A DNA stretch of 64,000 nucleotides from Haloterrigena salina JCM 13891 (GTDB taxonomy: Archaea; Halobacteriota; Halobacteria; Halobacteriales; Natrialbaceae), in assembly GCF_000337495.1 (NCBI RefSeq), contig NZ_AOIS01000036.1, forward strand, positions 1-64,000, written 5' to 3'. Made by a program: the position numbers and the translations under genes. Below are positions 10,679 through 17,642 of the stretch, one piece after another (the first letter of the stretch is position 1; the number at the start of each line of letters is the position of its first letter). The notes under the pieces are model-generated. The model made no database searches, was not told the DNA's origin, and saw only the letters and a program-made list of their open reading frames with translations.

Positions 10679-11362
10679 TTAGATCGGCAGCAGCTGCCAC
10701 GCCATCCCCGCGTACACCTGCGGCGCGCGCCGTCGGGCGTTCTCGAGGGCGTCCGCGAGCGCCGCCGGGGCGTCGGTCATGATTCCGGCGCCGTGTCCAA
10801 CGAGGATGCGCTCGGGCGAGAAGCCGCCCAGTTCCTCGCGGGGCGGGATGGGCCGGCGCACCGGGTGGACGCCGAGCCGTTCGCTTCCGGCGCGGAAGAA
10901 CGCGGCCGTGCCGACCGACTCGGGGACGACGAGCGTTCCGTCCTCGGGGTCGTAGAGGGCGACCTCCTTCCAGAAGCGATTGTCGACGATCGTATGGGCC
11001 TCGAGGCCGGTGTCAGAGAGTTCGTCCGAAAAGCGGGCGACCGGGGCGTCGAGATCCTCGGTGACGCCCTCGAAGATCCGCGGGAGATAGACCGGCACGT
11101 TGTGCCGGTCGGCGATCGCTTCGGCGTCCCGCGTGTGACGATCGAGCAGGACGACGACCCCCCGTACGTCGCCGAACTCGGCGACCAGTTCGTCGAGTCC
11201 CGCGACGTCGACGGGATCGACGAGCCAGACGTCCCCGTCTACCTCGAGAGCGTGGCTCGCCCGTTGCATCTCCTCGTCGGGGTGGGCGATCCAGCCGACG
11301 CCGCCGTCGAAGCGGTCGATCTCTCGAAACTCGGTCGCGCGCTCGTCGACGCGGAACGGCAT
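10679..11362 (-). CDS. Degenerate metallo-beta-lactamase-fold protein
   Basis: 227 residues from ATG 11362 (MPFRVDERATEFREID). The overall pattern is that of MBL-fold hydrolases: an early strand pair, WLVDPVD, and a late LVGHGAGI followed by a C-terminal helix (ALADALENARRR). The position where HxHxDH should sit reads LDRHTRDAEAIA, so most metal ligands are missing. It is probably a non-enzymatic or altered member. It is divergently transcribed from the VOC gene, with starts about 45-75 bases apart. Confidence 0.72.
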   Translation of the reverse strand: MPFRVDERATEFREIDRFDGGVGWIAHPDEEMQRASHALEVDGDVWLVDPVDVAGLDELVAEFGDVRGVVVLLDRHTRDAEAIADRHNVPVYLPRIFEGVTEDLDAPVARFSDELSDTGLEAHTIVDNRFWKEVALYDPEDGTLVVPESVGTAAFFRAGSERLGVHPVRRPIPPREELGGFSPERILVGHGAGIMTDAPAALADALENARRRAPQVYAGMAWQLLPI

Positions 11363-11435
11363 ACCGACAGCTACGACGGCGGCGCGTAAAAGCGTAGGCA
11401 ACGCCTCTATGTCGTCGCCCCGCGTACGTCCCGCC

Positions 11436-12119
11436 ATGCTCACCGGGCTGTCCTGGCTCGCCCTCGAGGCCAAATACCTCGAGCCGGCGCGGTCGTTCTA
11501 CGAGGAGACGCTGGAGTTGGCCTGCACCGCGGAGCGCGAGGACGAACTCGTCTTCACCGCCGGGGAGACGGATCTCGTGGTTCGCCGGCCCGAAGCCGTC
11601 CCGCGGGGCGGGCTCCATACCCACTACGCGTTCTCGATCCCCGACGACGAGTACGACGACTGGTGGGACCGCCTGAGCGCCGACTACGACCTCGAGGAGG
11701 CCCGGTTCGGCCCCGCAAAGTCGCTGTACCTCTACGACCCCGACGGCAACTGCGTTGAACTCGGTCAGCAGGGCGTCGAGGGCCCCGGCATCGACGGGAT
11801 CTTCGAGGTCGTCCTCGAGGTCGAGGACCTCGAGCGCGCGGAGTCGTTCTACGCCGCGCTGGGGTTCGAGACGGTCGACGGCGGCGACGAACGAAAGCGG
11901 ATCCGGATGAACGGCCCGATGGCGCTGGAGCTCTGGGAGCCCCACCTCGGCATCGCCGACGCCCGCGGCGGCGTCCACGTCGATCTGGGGTTCGAGAGCA
12001 CCGAACCGACCGCGGAACTCGAGGCGGTCAGCGATCGCGTCCGGCGCGTCGACCGCGTCGACGACGAGGAGGTCGTCGTCCGGGATCCGGACGGCCATTT
12101 CCTGACGTTCACGACGTGA
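11436..12119 (+). CDS. Two-domain VOC (glyoxalase/fosfomycin-resistance fold) protein
   Basis: 227 residues with two tandem VOC units. Unit one covers about 1-110 (SWLALEAKYLEPARSFYEETL...LYLYDPDGNCVEL), unit two about 115-227 (FEVVLEVEDLERAESFYAALGF...VVVRDPDGHFLTF). Members use a paired beta-alpha-beta-beta-beta fold to bind a metal and act on diverse small molecules; this one's substrate is unknown. ATG 11409 would add nine residues. A TATA-like GTAAAAG (11385-11391) lies 18-24 bases before that alternative start, so the longer form cannot be excluded. Confidence 0.82.
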   Translation: MLTGLSWLALEAKYLEPARSFYEETLELACTAEREDELVFTAGETDLVVRRPEAVPRGGLHTHYAFSIPDDEYDDWWDRLSADYDLEEARFGPAKSLYLYDPDGNCVELGQQGVEGPGIDGIFEVVLEVEDLERAESFYAALGFETVDGGDERKRIRMNGPMALELWEPHLGIADARGGVHVDLGFESTEPTAELEAVSDRVRRVDRVDDEEVVVRDPDGHFLTFTT

Positions 12120-12192
12120 CGGACGCGAGTCTTTCGGAAACGGATCGGCCATTGACTGGTCAGCGAGTCGCAGTGGAGGATAGCGGCGACCG

Positions 12193-13779
12193 TTACGGTC
12201 GACTGTCTGGCGGTTCTTCGCTGTCGGCTCGAGGCGGGGACGCCCGGTCCGATTCCCGGGTCTCGGCGCGCGGCAACGTGAAGTAGAACGTCGCGCCCTC
12301 GCCGGGTTCGGCGTCGACCCAGATCGTCCCGCCGTGGCGCTCGACGATCCGCTGGCACAGCGCCAGGCCGATGCCCGAGTCCGAGCCCTCCTCGGACGTG
12401 TGGGCGGTTTCGAAGACGTCGAAGATCCGCTCGGACTGCTCTGACTCGAGCCCGATCCCCTGATCGGCGATCGCGAACCGCCACTCGTCGCCGGTTCGTT
12501 CGACGCCCACGTGCACCTGCGGCGGCTCGTCCCCGCTGTACTTGAGCGCGTTCGAGACGAGATTACGGAAGACCTGCGCGAGCTGGTCGCCGTCCGCGGT
12601 CACCGTCGGGAGTTCGTCGACGGTGACCGTCGCGTCGGTCTCCTCGATCCGCGGCTCGAGGTCCGTGAGAACGTCGTCGAGAACCGCCGCGGCGTCCGTC
12701 GGCTCCAGGGGGTCCCCGCGGGTGGTGACTCGGGAGTACTCGAGGAGGTTCTCGATCATCGCCCGCATCCGGTCGGCGCCGTCGACCGCGAAGTCGATGA
12801 ACTCCTCGGCCTCCTCGTCGAGGTCTTCCCGGTAGCGATCCTCGAGCAACTGGAGGTAGCTTGAGACCATCCGCAGCGGTTCCTGCAGGTCGTGGGAGAC
12901 GGCGTAGGCGAACTGCTCTAAGCGCTCGTTCGACGCCTCGAGGTGGTCGACGCTTTCGGCTAACTCCTGTTGGGTCCGTCTGAGCTCCGTCACGTCGGTG
13001 TAGAGCGCGAACGCCCGCTCGCCTTCCTTTCCGACCTCGTAGGGGATCACGCGGAGCTTGTAGTGACTGCGGCCGTCGGGACGGTCGACGGTGACCTCAT
13101 TCTGGTAGATCTCGTTTTCCGCAACGTGGGCCGCGACCGCCGCTTCCGTCTCCGTCTCCCGGAGCGGCACGACCTCGAACAGGTTCTCACCCTGGGCGTC
13201 CGCGCTCGTGTGGTCGACGAGGTCCTCGAAGACGGTGTTGGCGCGATCGATCGTCGGCTCGCCGTCCGTATACCGGATGTCCGCCGCCGCGGACGGCGTG
13301 TTCTGGAACAGCGACTCGAACCGCTGCTTCTCCGTTCGGACCTCTTTTTCGATCGCCTCGAGATCGGCGATAGACCGTTTCCTGCGGGCGGTTTCCAAGC
13401 CGACGATGACGCCCGCTATCCCCCCAACGAGCGCCACGAAGATCGCCTGGAACAGGATCACGTCGAACTCGATCGTCGCCTCCGGAACCAGGTACTGATG
13501 CGACGCGTATCCCCCGGACGCCAGCCCCGCGAGTACGTACCCGGTGACCGTGTAGCGACCGATGATACCGAGCCCGTTCGGCGCGTCGGCGTTCGCGAGC
13601 GCGTAGTAGCCGACGCAGCCGAACGCCAGCGAGAGCACGACTAGCGACCACTGCCCGACTATCGACAACAGCAACTGCGTTTCGTGAATCCGCACGTGAT
13701 AGACGGAGACGGCTAGCGAAAAGAGAAAAACCGTCGCGACGATCGCAGTTCCGAGCCAGTTCGGAAAACGCCAGTCCAT
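12193..13779 (-). CDS. Membrane-anchored PAS sensor histidine kinase
   Basis: 528 residues. Four membrane segments occupy about residues 9-29, 36-60, 74-97 and 104-129. A linker helix and one PAS domain (about 150-266) follow. The phospho-acceptor helix has H296 in VSHDLQEPLRM. An HATPase domain follows, with the N-box NLVSNALKYSG and G-boxes DQGIGLE and DSGIGLALCQ. It autophosphorylates on the histidine (family knowledge). No response regulator is adjacent, so its partner is elsewhere. The membrane part is small and lacks an obvious extracellular sensor domain, so the stimulus may be in the membrane or cytoplasm. Confidence 0.93.
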   Translation of the reverse strand: MDWRFPNWLGTAIVATVFLFSLAVSVYHVRIHETQLLLSIVGQWSLVVLSLAFGCVGYYALANADAPNGLGIIGRYTVTGYVLAGLASGGYASHQYLVPEATIEFDVILFQAIFVALVGGIAGVIVGLETARRKRSIADLEAIEKEVRTEKQRFESLFQNTPSAAADIRYTDGEPTIDRANTVFEDLVDHTSADAQGENLFEVVPLRETETEAAVAAHVAENEIYQNEVTVDRPDGRSHYKLRVIPYEVGKEGERAFALYTDVTELRRTQQELAESVDHLEASNERLEQFAYAVSHDLQEPLRMVSSYLQLLEDRYREDLDEEAEEFIDFAVDGADRMRAMIENLLEYSRVTTRGDPLEPTDAAAVLDDVLTDLEPRIEETDATVTVDELPTVTADGDQLAQVFRNLVSNALKYSGDEPPQVHVGVERTGDEWRFAIADQGIGLESEQSERIFDVFETAHTSEEGSDSGIGLALCQRIVERHGGTIWVDAEPGEGATFYFTLPRAETRESDRASPPRADSEEPPDSRP

Positions 13780-14010
13780 ACGATTGTTTGCTACTTGTAT
13801 CAGTTATAAATTGGGTCGAAAGGACCGCAGAGACTGTTTAACTCGCTGCCATGCACCGAACAGGCGTCGAATCGTTGAACGGTCTCCGACGACCGGGGAC
13901 CTCCTGTGATGAGCACGCCCGTAGAGCCGGTCGCCGCCGGCCGAACACTCCTGCAGACTGCAAGCCCGCTATTTATCGAACCAAGCGCTGTCCCAACAAA
14001 CGGATCGCCC

Positions 14011-14508
14011 ATGAGCATCGACTCAACCGAAGACCTCTTCGTATCCGGACTCAAGCACGCGTATTACACCGAACAGCAACTCGTCGACGCCCTCGACGAA
14101 CTCGAGCAGACCTCCTCGAGCGAGGAACTCAAGAGCGGGTTCGCCGAGCACCGCGAGGAAACGAAGACGCACGTCGACCGCATCGAGCAGGTGTTCGACC
14201 AGCTCGACGCCGACGCCGAAGCCCAGGAAGACCCCGTCGTCGAGGGGATGATTCAGGCCCACGAGGAGTTCATGGATCAGGATCCGAGCGATCAGGCCAT
14301 CGACCGGTTCAACATCGCCGCCGGCCAGAAGTCCGAACACTACGAGATCGCCACCTACGGCAACCTCATCCCGATGGCCGACCAGCTCGGGATGGACGAC
14401 GCCGCCGACCTGCTCGAGGAAACCCTCCGCGAGGAGCAGGACGAACTCGATACCCTCTCCGAGAAGGGCGAGCAGTTCGACTACGGCGAACTCGAAGCGT
14501 CGAACTAA
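14011..14508 (+). CDS. DUF892 (YciE/YciF-type) ferritin-like protein
   Basis: 165 residues starting MSIDSTEDLFVSGLKHAYYTEQQLVDALDEL. The helix pattern LFxxxLKxAYYTEQQLxxAL, then HREETKTHVDRIEQVF and the late EHYEIATYGNLIPMADQLG, matches the YciF/DUF892 four-helix bundle, whose E/H residues form a di-iron-like centre. Members are stress-associated. ATG 14011 follows a short AT-rich tract (ATTTAT at 13969-13976) that could be the TATA box. It stands alone. Confidence 0.88.
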   Translation: MSIDSTEDLFVSGLKHAYYTEQQLVDALDELEQTSSSEELKSGFAEHREETKTHVDRIEQVFDQLDADAEAQEDPVVEGMIQAHEEFMDQDPSDQAIDRFNIAAGQKSEHYEIATYGNLIPMADQLGMDDAADLLEETLREEQDELDTLSEKGEQFDYGELEASN

Positions 14509-14563
14509 CGGCGCGACCCGCGCGACCTCGCTTTTTCTCGAGCGCGAGACGCCGAGACGAAGA

Positions 14564-14854
14564 CTACAGTCGATCCGTGCTCACGTCGACGCCCGGCGGC
14601 GTCACCAGCAAGAATCCGCGGAAGTGAACGAGGTTCCCCCCCGACTCCCTAACGTCGCGAGCGAAGCCGGCGGCCAGTTCGTTGACGTCGCCCTCGACGT
14701 TGAGGACGAGCACGTTCCCCTTCGAGATCGCCTCGAGCCACTCCTCGGCGGGCGTCTCCCCGTCGAGAACGCCGAGGACGATACTGCCCTCGATCTCGAG
14801 TTCCTCATCGATGTGTTCCTCGACGGTCCGGAGGTCGAGGTCGAAATCGCTCAT
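14564..14854 (-). CDS. DUF5779-type haloarchaeal protein
   Basis: 96 residues, MSDFDLDLRTVEEHIDEEL..., ending VTPPGVDVSTDRL. The conserved block VLGVLDGETPAEEWLEAISKGNVLVLNVEGDVNELAAGFARDV is one I recall as the haloarchaeal DUF5779 family of unknown function. It resembles a small STAS-like or Rossmann-type domain (alternating strand and helix), but no catalytic residues are evident. It is convergent with the DUF892 gene. Confidence 0.78.
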   Translation of the reverse strand: MSDFDLDLRTVEEHIDEELEIEGSIVLGVLDGETPAEEWLEAISKGNVLVLNVEGDVNELAAGFARDVRESGGNLVHFRGFLLVTPPGVDVSTDRL

Positions 14855-14892
14855 AGGGGGTGCGTCGAACCGGGACGAGAAAAACGTTCGCC

Positions 14893-14949
14893 ATCAACCG
14901 TTCACGCTGCGTGCGGTCGCTTCGCGACCGCACTCGGCAAAAGGTTGAT
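14893..14949. repeat. Nested inverted repeat
   Basis: An outer pair, ATCAACC (14893-14899) and GGTTGAT (14943-14949), encloses a perfect inner hairpin. The inner stem is GTGCGGTCGC (14911-14920), loop TTC, GCGACCGCAC (14924-14933). It lies between the start of the DUF5779 gene and the end of the ferritin-like gene. Such dyads are scattered in haloarchaeal intergenic DNA; whether it is a mobile dyad or a transcript-end structure is not clear. Confidence 0.75.
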
Positions 14950-15053
14950 CAAAAGCACGTCGTCACCCCCTCAGCCGCGCCGAGGCGCGGCTTCGAGGGT
15001 TCCTCGGCCCGCTCACTCACTCCGTTCGCTCACGGCTGCGCCGTTCGCGTCTC

Positions 15054-15074
15054 CGAGGCGGCTTCGCCGCCTCG
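15054..15074. repeat. 9-bp stem hairpin
   Basis: CGAGGCGGC (15054-15062), loop TTC, GCCGCCTCG (15066-15074) is a perfect dyad with the same TTC loop as the hairpin at 14911. It sits 47 bases beyond the stop of the ferritin-like gene (minus strand) and may cap its transcript. Confidence 0.65.
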
Positions 15075-15120
15075 CTTCGCTCGCGGCTGCAGTCGTGTGC
15101 CCGACTCGAGTCCGAGACGC

Positions 15121-15576
15121 TCAGTCCATCGGAAACTCCTTCTGGAATCCGCGGAACTCCGTGCGGTGGGCTTCCTCGTCGGTGAGGATCGTCACCGCAA
15201 CGTCCTCCGTGACGGGGTCGTTCGCGTCTTCGGCGGCCTCGATCAGCGAACGGTAGGTCTCGATCGCATCGTTTTCGGCCTCGAGGACGCCCTCGATGAC
15301 CGACTGGACGTCAGTGGTGTCTTCGGGGGGCTGGAGGCTGTGCTGTTTGGCTTGGAACTGCTCGGAACCGGGCGGTGACTCGTCGAGTTGCTTCAGGCGC
15401 TCGCCGAGTATCTGCGCGTGGTCGAGTTCCTCCTGAATGTCCTCCTCTAAGCTCGCCTTGACCTCCTCGGCGTGGATCCCGTCCAGGACGATCGCGTTCG
15501 AGAGGTAGTTCATCACGGTCTCGAGTTCGTCGGTGTAGGCCTCCGTCAGGAGGTCCGTGATCTCGTCGGTTGTCAT
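15121..15576 (-). CDS. Ferritin-like di-iron protein
   Basis: 151 residues from ATG 15576 (MTTDEITDLLTEAYTDELETVMNYL). The pattern YTDELETVMNYL, EEELDHAQILGERL, EAENDAIETYRSLIEAAE and TDEEAHRTEFRGF supplies the paired E and ExxH ligands of a ferritin-like four-helix bundle (bacterioferritin/Dps-like haloarchaeal branch). The likely role is iron oxidation or storage. A perfect 14-bp palindrome containing a TATA-like core lies 56 bases upstream (15632-15645). Confidence 0.85.
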   Translation of the reverse strand: MTTDEITDLLTEAYTDELETVMNYLSNAIVLDGIHAEEVKASLEEDIQEELDHAQILGERLKQLDESPPGSEQFQAKQHSLQPPEDTTDVQSVIEGVLEAENDAIETYRSLIEAAEDANDPVTEDVAVTILTDEEAHRTEFRGFQKEFPMD

Positions 15577-15631
15577 GCCGGCCGACCTACCACAGCGAGC
15601 GGTAAAACCCTGCAGCGCGCGCTTGCATGAC

Positions 15632-15645
15632 GTGTTTATAAACAC
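15632..15645. promoter_or_regulatory. Perfect 14-bp palindrome GTGTTTATAAACAC upstream of the ferritin-like gene
   Basis: Each half is GTGTTTA and its reverse complement, with a TTTATAAA core that could itself serve as the TATA box for the leftward gene starting at 15576 (predicted RNA start near 15610). A repressor binding here would block TBP. The regulator is unknown. Confidence 0.5.
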
Positions 15646-16014
15646 CCGGCCGTTCGTCGCCGATCCGCAGCGGCGCGGCTACGTCCGCCCGAACGACGCC
15701 GCGCCGAGGGCGGGCGTTTGGTTATATAGACGAATGGGCGCTAATAGGTCGATATAATCGAAATGTTCGTCTCGGTTCGAATCAGGGGGGCGAATTCTAC
15801 CCAACTGTCAACCGATGAGCGCGCGCCAGCGAGTCTCGGTCGTCGTCAGCTCGCGATCGGGGTCGATTCGAGACGATCGCGGTCTCGTTCGCTCTCGATC
15901 GAAGTATGATAATAGGAGGTAATAGGAGAAGTAAGGCCGTTGGTGTCTTGCGGTTTTCGACCCTCGTCGGATATTGTGGTTTGTGATGACCTGACATTCG
16001 AGAGTCGAAACAGC

Positions 16015-16030
16015 GGTATCTTTATATACC
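16015..16030 (+). promoter_or_regulatory. leuA promoter: TATA box within an inverted repeat
   Basis: TTTATATA (16021-16028) is a strong TATA box, about 26 bases before a predicted RNA start near 16050 and six bases more to ATG 16056. It is embedded in the dyad GGTAT (16015-16019), six bases, ATACC (16026-16030), so a regulator could occupy the same site as TBP. Confidence 0.65.
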
Positions 16031-16055
16031 TCGTCGCCCGTCGAATTCAGATACA

Positions 16056-17295
16056 ATGTCTTCACAAGACGATTCGTCCTCTGACACCAGTCAGGGGGGT
16101 CGAGTTCTTCCAGGGCACGTTAGATTCCACTGACGAAATAGAGTCAGCACGTGTCTTCGATACGACCCTCCGGGACGGCGAACAGTCGCCCGGAACTTCG
16201 TTCTCCTACGACGACAAACGGCAGATCGCGTCCATCCTGGACGACATGGGGACCCACGTCATCGAGGCGGGCTTCCCGGTCAACTCGGACGCGGAATTCG
16301 AAGCCGTTCGCGATATCGCGTCGTCGACGCAAACGACGACCTGCGGGCTAGCCCGCGTCGTCGATGCGGACATCGAGGCCGCACTCGATTCGGGTGTCGA
16401 GATGGTGCACACGTTCGTCAGCACCAGCGACGTCCAGATCGAGGACTCGATGCACGCGACGCGAGACGAAGTCGTCGAACGCGCAGTCGAATCGGTCGAG
16501 CGCGTCACCGAGACGGGAACTACCTGCATGTTCTCGCCGATGGACGCGACCCGAACTGACGAGCAGTTCCTGCTCGAGATCATCGAGGCCGTCAGCGAAG
16601 CCGGCGTCGACTGGATCAACATTCCGGACACCTGCGGCGTCGCCACGCCGACGCGGTTCCGGGCCATGATCGAGAAGGTCTGTGCCCACACCGACGCTCG
16701 GATCGACGTCCACACCCACGACGACTTCGGGCTGGCCACCGCTAACGCGCTGGCCGGCATCGAAGCGGGGGCCGATCAGGCGCAGGTCTCGGTCAACTCC
16801 ATCGGCGAGCGCGCGGGCAACGCCGCCTACGAGGAGTTCGTGATGGCCGTCGAGTCCCTGTATCAGACCGATACAGGGATCGACACGACGCGCATCGCCG
16901 AGCTCTCGAACGTCGTCGAGGAGAAAAGCGGGATGGCGACGCCGGGCAACAAGCCCGTCGTCGGCGACAACGCATTCTCCCACGAGAGCGGCATCCACGC
17001 CGCCGGCGTCATCGAGAACTCGGACACCTTCGAGCCCGGCGTCATGACCCCGGAGATGGTCGGCGCCGAACGCCGCCTGATCCTGGGGAAACACACCGGC
17101 ACCCACTCGGTCCGCGAGCGCCTGGCCGAACTGGGCTTCGAGCCCACCGACGACCAGGTCACGGCGGTAACTCGCCGCGTCAAGGACTTCGGGGCCGAGA
17201 AGCGCCGCGTCACCGTCGACGACTTGGAGCGCTTCGCCGAAGAGGCTGGCATCGAACGCCAGTCCGAAGAGGAGGAGGAGGAGGTGCGCGTCTAA
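16056..17295 (+). CDS. leuA: 2-isopropylmalate synthase family (LeuA), with an apparent one-base frame break near the start
   Basis: Condenses acetyl-CoA with 2-oxoisovalerate, the first leucine step; (R)-citramalate synthase is the alternative reading. The body shows the HMGL-like TIM barrel: RVFDTTLRDGEQSPG (metal/substrate loop), VHTHDDFGLATANALAG with the HxH metal site, and a late HESGIHAAGV. The promoter-proximal ATG 16056 opens MSSQDDSSSDTSQG but then hits a stop. The enzyme frame resumes as VEFFQGTLDSTDE one base out, at a run of six G (16094-16099); five G would join them into 412 residues. The protein ends soon after subdomain II, without the C-terminal leucine-feedback domain of classical LeuA. 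It lies ahead of ilvBNC-leuCD. Confidence 0.85.
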
Positions 17296-17390
17296 GGGAT
17301 GTCCTCCCCGTTTGCCACCGTTCGCGAGCCCCTGCTGTCGCGCTCGAGCGGGCCGACCAGCAATACTTGCAACGGCTTGAAAACTCGCAA

Positions 17391-17400
17391 GGGTTATGTC
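17391..17400 (+). promoter_or_regulatory. TATA-like element of the ilvB leader ORF
   Basis: GGGTTATGTC has a TTATG core centred near 17396. Twenty-six to 28 bases downstream gives an RNA start at about 17423, directly at ATG 17426 of the 31-codon ORF, consistent with a leaderless transcript. CTTGC/GCAAG (17366 and 17385) forms a short dyad just upstream. Confidence 0.5.
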
Positions 17401-17425
17401 ACTCGAGGGTCCTACGAAAACGATA

Positions 17426-17521
17426 ATGACGGTCCGCGCTTCACTGTCGGCTCGCAGTCCGGTCGACACCAGCGCGCTCGCTCCGATTCGTATTGTAGGG
17501 GCGCCTACGCCCCGCATCTAG
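17426..17521 (+). CDS. Candidate 31-residue leader peptide upstream of ilvB
   Basis: The ATG at 17426 opens 31 codons, beginning MTVRASLSARSPVDTSALAP and ending with IRIVGAPTPRI before TAG. Branched-chain residues (Ile, Val, Leu) make up about nine of 31, clustered as IRIV near the end. The last codons overlap two mutually exclusive hairpins (17495-17513). It is preceded by a TATA-like element at leaderless distance and lies 121 bases before ilvB. A cis-acting leader peptide that senses branched-chain supply is an inference. A 115-codon frame (17299-17646) across the same DNA has poor composition and is not preferred. Confidence 0.5.
   Translation: MTVRASLSARSPVDTSALAPIRIVGAPTPRI
17495..17513 (+). 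promoter_or_regulatory. Two competing hairpins at the end of the leader ORF
   Basis: Structure A pairs GTAGG (17495-17499) with CCTAC (17504-17508). Structure B pairs GGGGCG (17498-17503) with CGCCCC (17508-17513). They share bases, so only one can form at a time. This is a geometry typical of RNA switches, but it could also be coincidental in GC-rich DNA. Confidence 0.4.
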
Positions 17522-17630
17522 TACCTCGTAGCTTCGGACCCGAATTCGTCGCACCGTTCTCACAGCGACAGCAAATCCAGCAGATGACAGCATACCCGAC
17601 ATCCACAGCGATCGACAGCCGCCACGCGGC

Positions 17631-17636
17631 GGGAGG
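17631..17636 (+). promoter_or_regulatory. Strong Shine-Dalgarno site of ilvB
   Basis: GGGAGGTAAT (17631-17640) places GGAGGT seven bases before ATG 17643. Strong Shine-Dalgarno sites are uncommon in haloarchaea, and this one fits an internal gene on a leadered transcript, supporting ATG 17643 as the start. Confidence 0.8.
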
Positions 17637-17642
17637 TAATCG

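Larger units (their letters stand above)
15577..16055. other. 479-base gap between the ferritin-like gene and leuA
   Basis: No convincing gene. It holds the ferritin-side palindrome (15632-15645), two further TATA-like stretches facing rightward (TTATATAG around 15722 and GATATAAT around 15752), and a purine-rich direct repeat AATAGGAG (about 15910 and 15919). The leuA promoter is at its right edge. The two orphan TATA-like sites could serve an untranslated RNA or a long leuA leader; this cannot be decided by reading. Confidence 0.5.
17296..17642 (+). other. 347-base stretch between leuA and ilvB
   Basis: It contains a short dyad (17366-17389), a TATA-like element, the 31-codon leader ORF and its hairpins, then about 110 bases of unstructured sequence ending in the ilvB ribosome-binding site. 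The separation suggests that ilvB has its own promoter in addition to any read-through from leuA. Confidence 0.55.

Noticed and set aside
15577-16055. T-box or other bacterial riboswitch upstream of leuA
   Set aside because: No specifier loop or antiterminator fold was seen, and T-boxes are not known in archaea.
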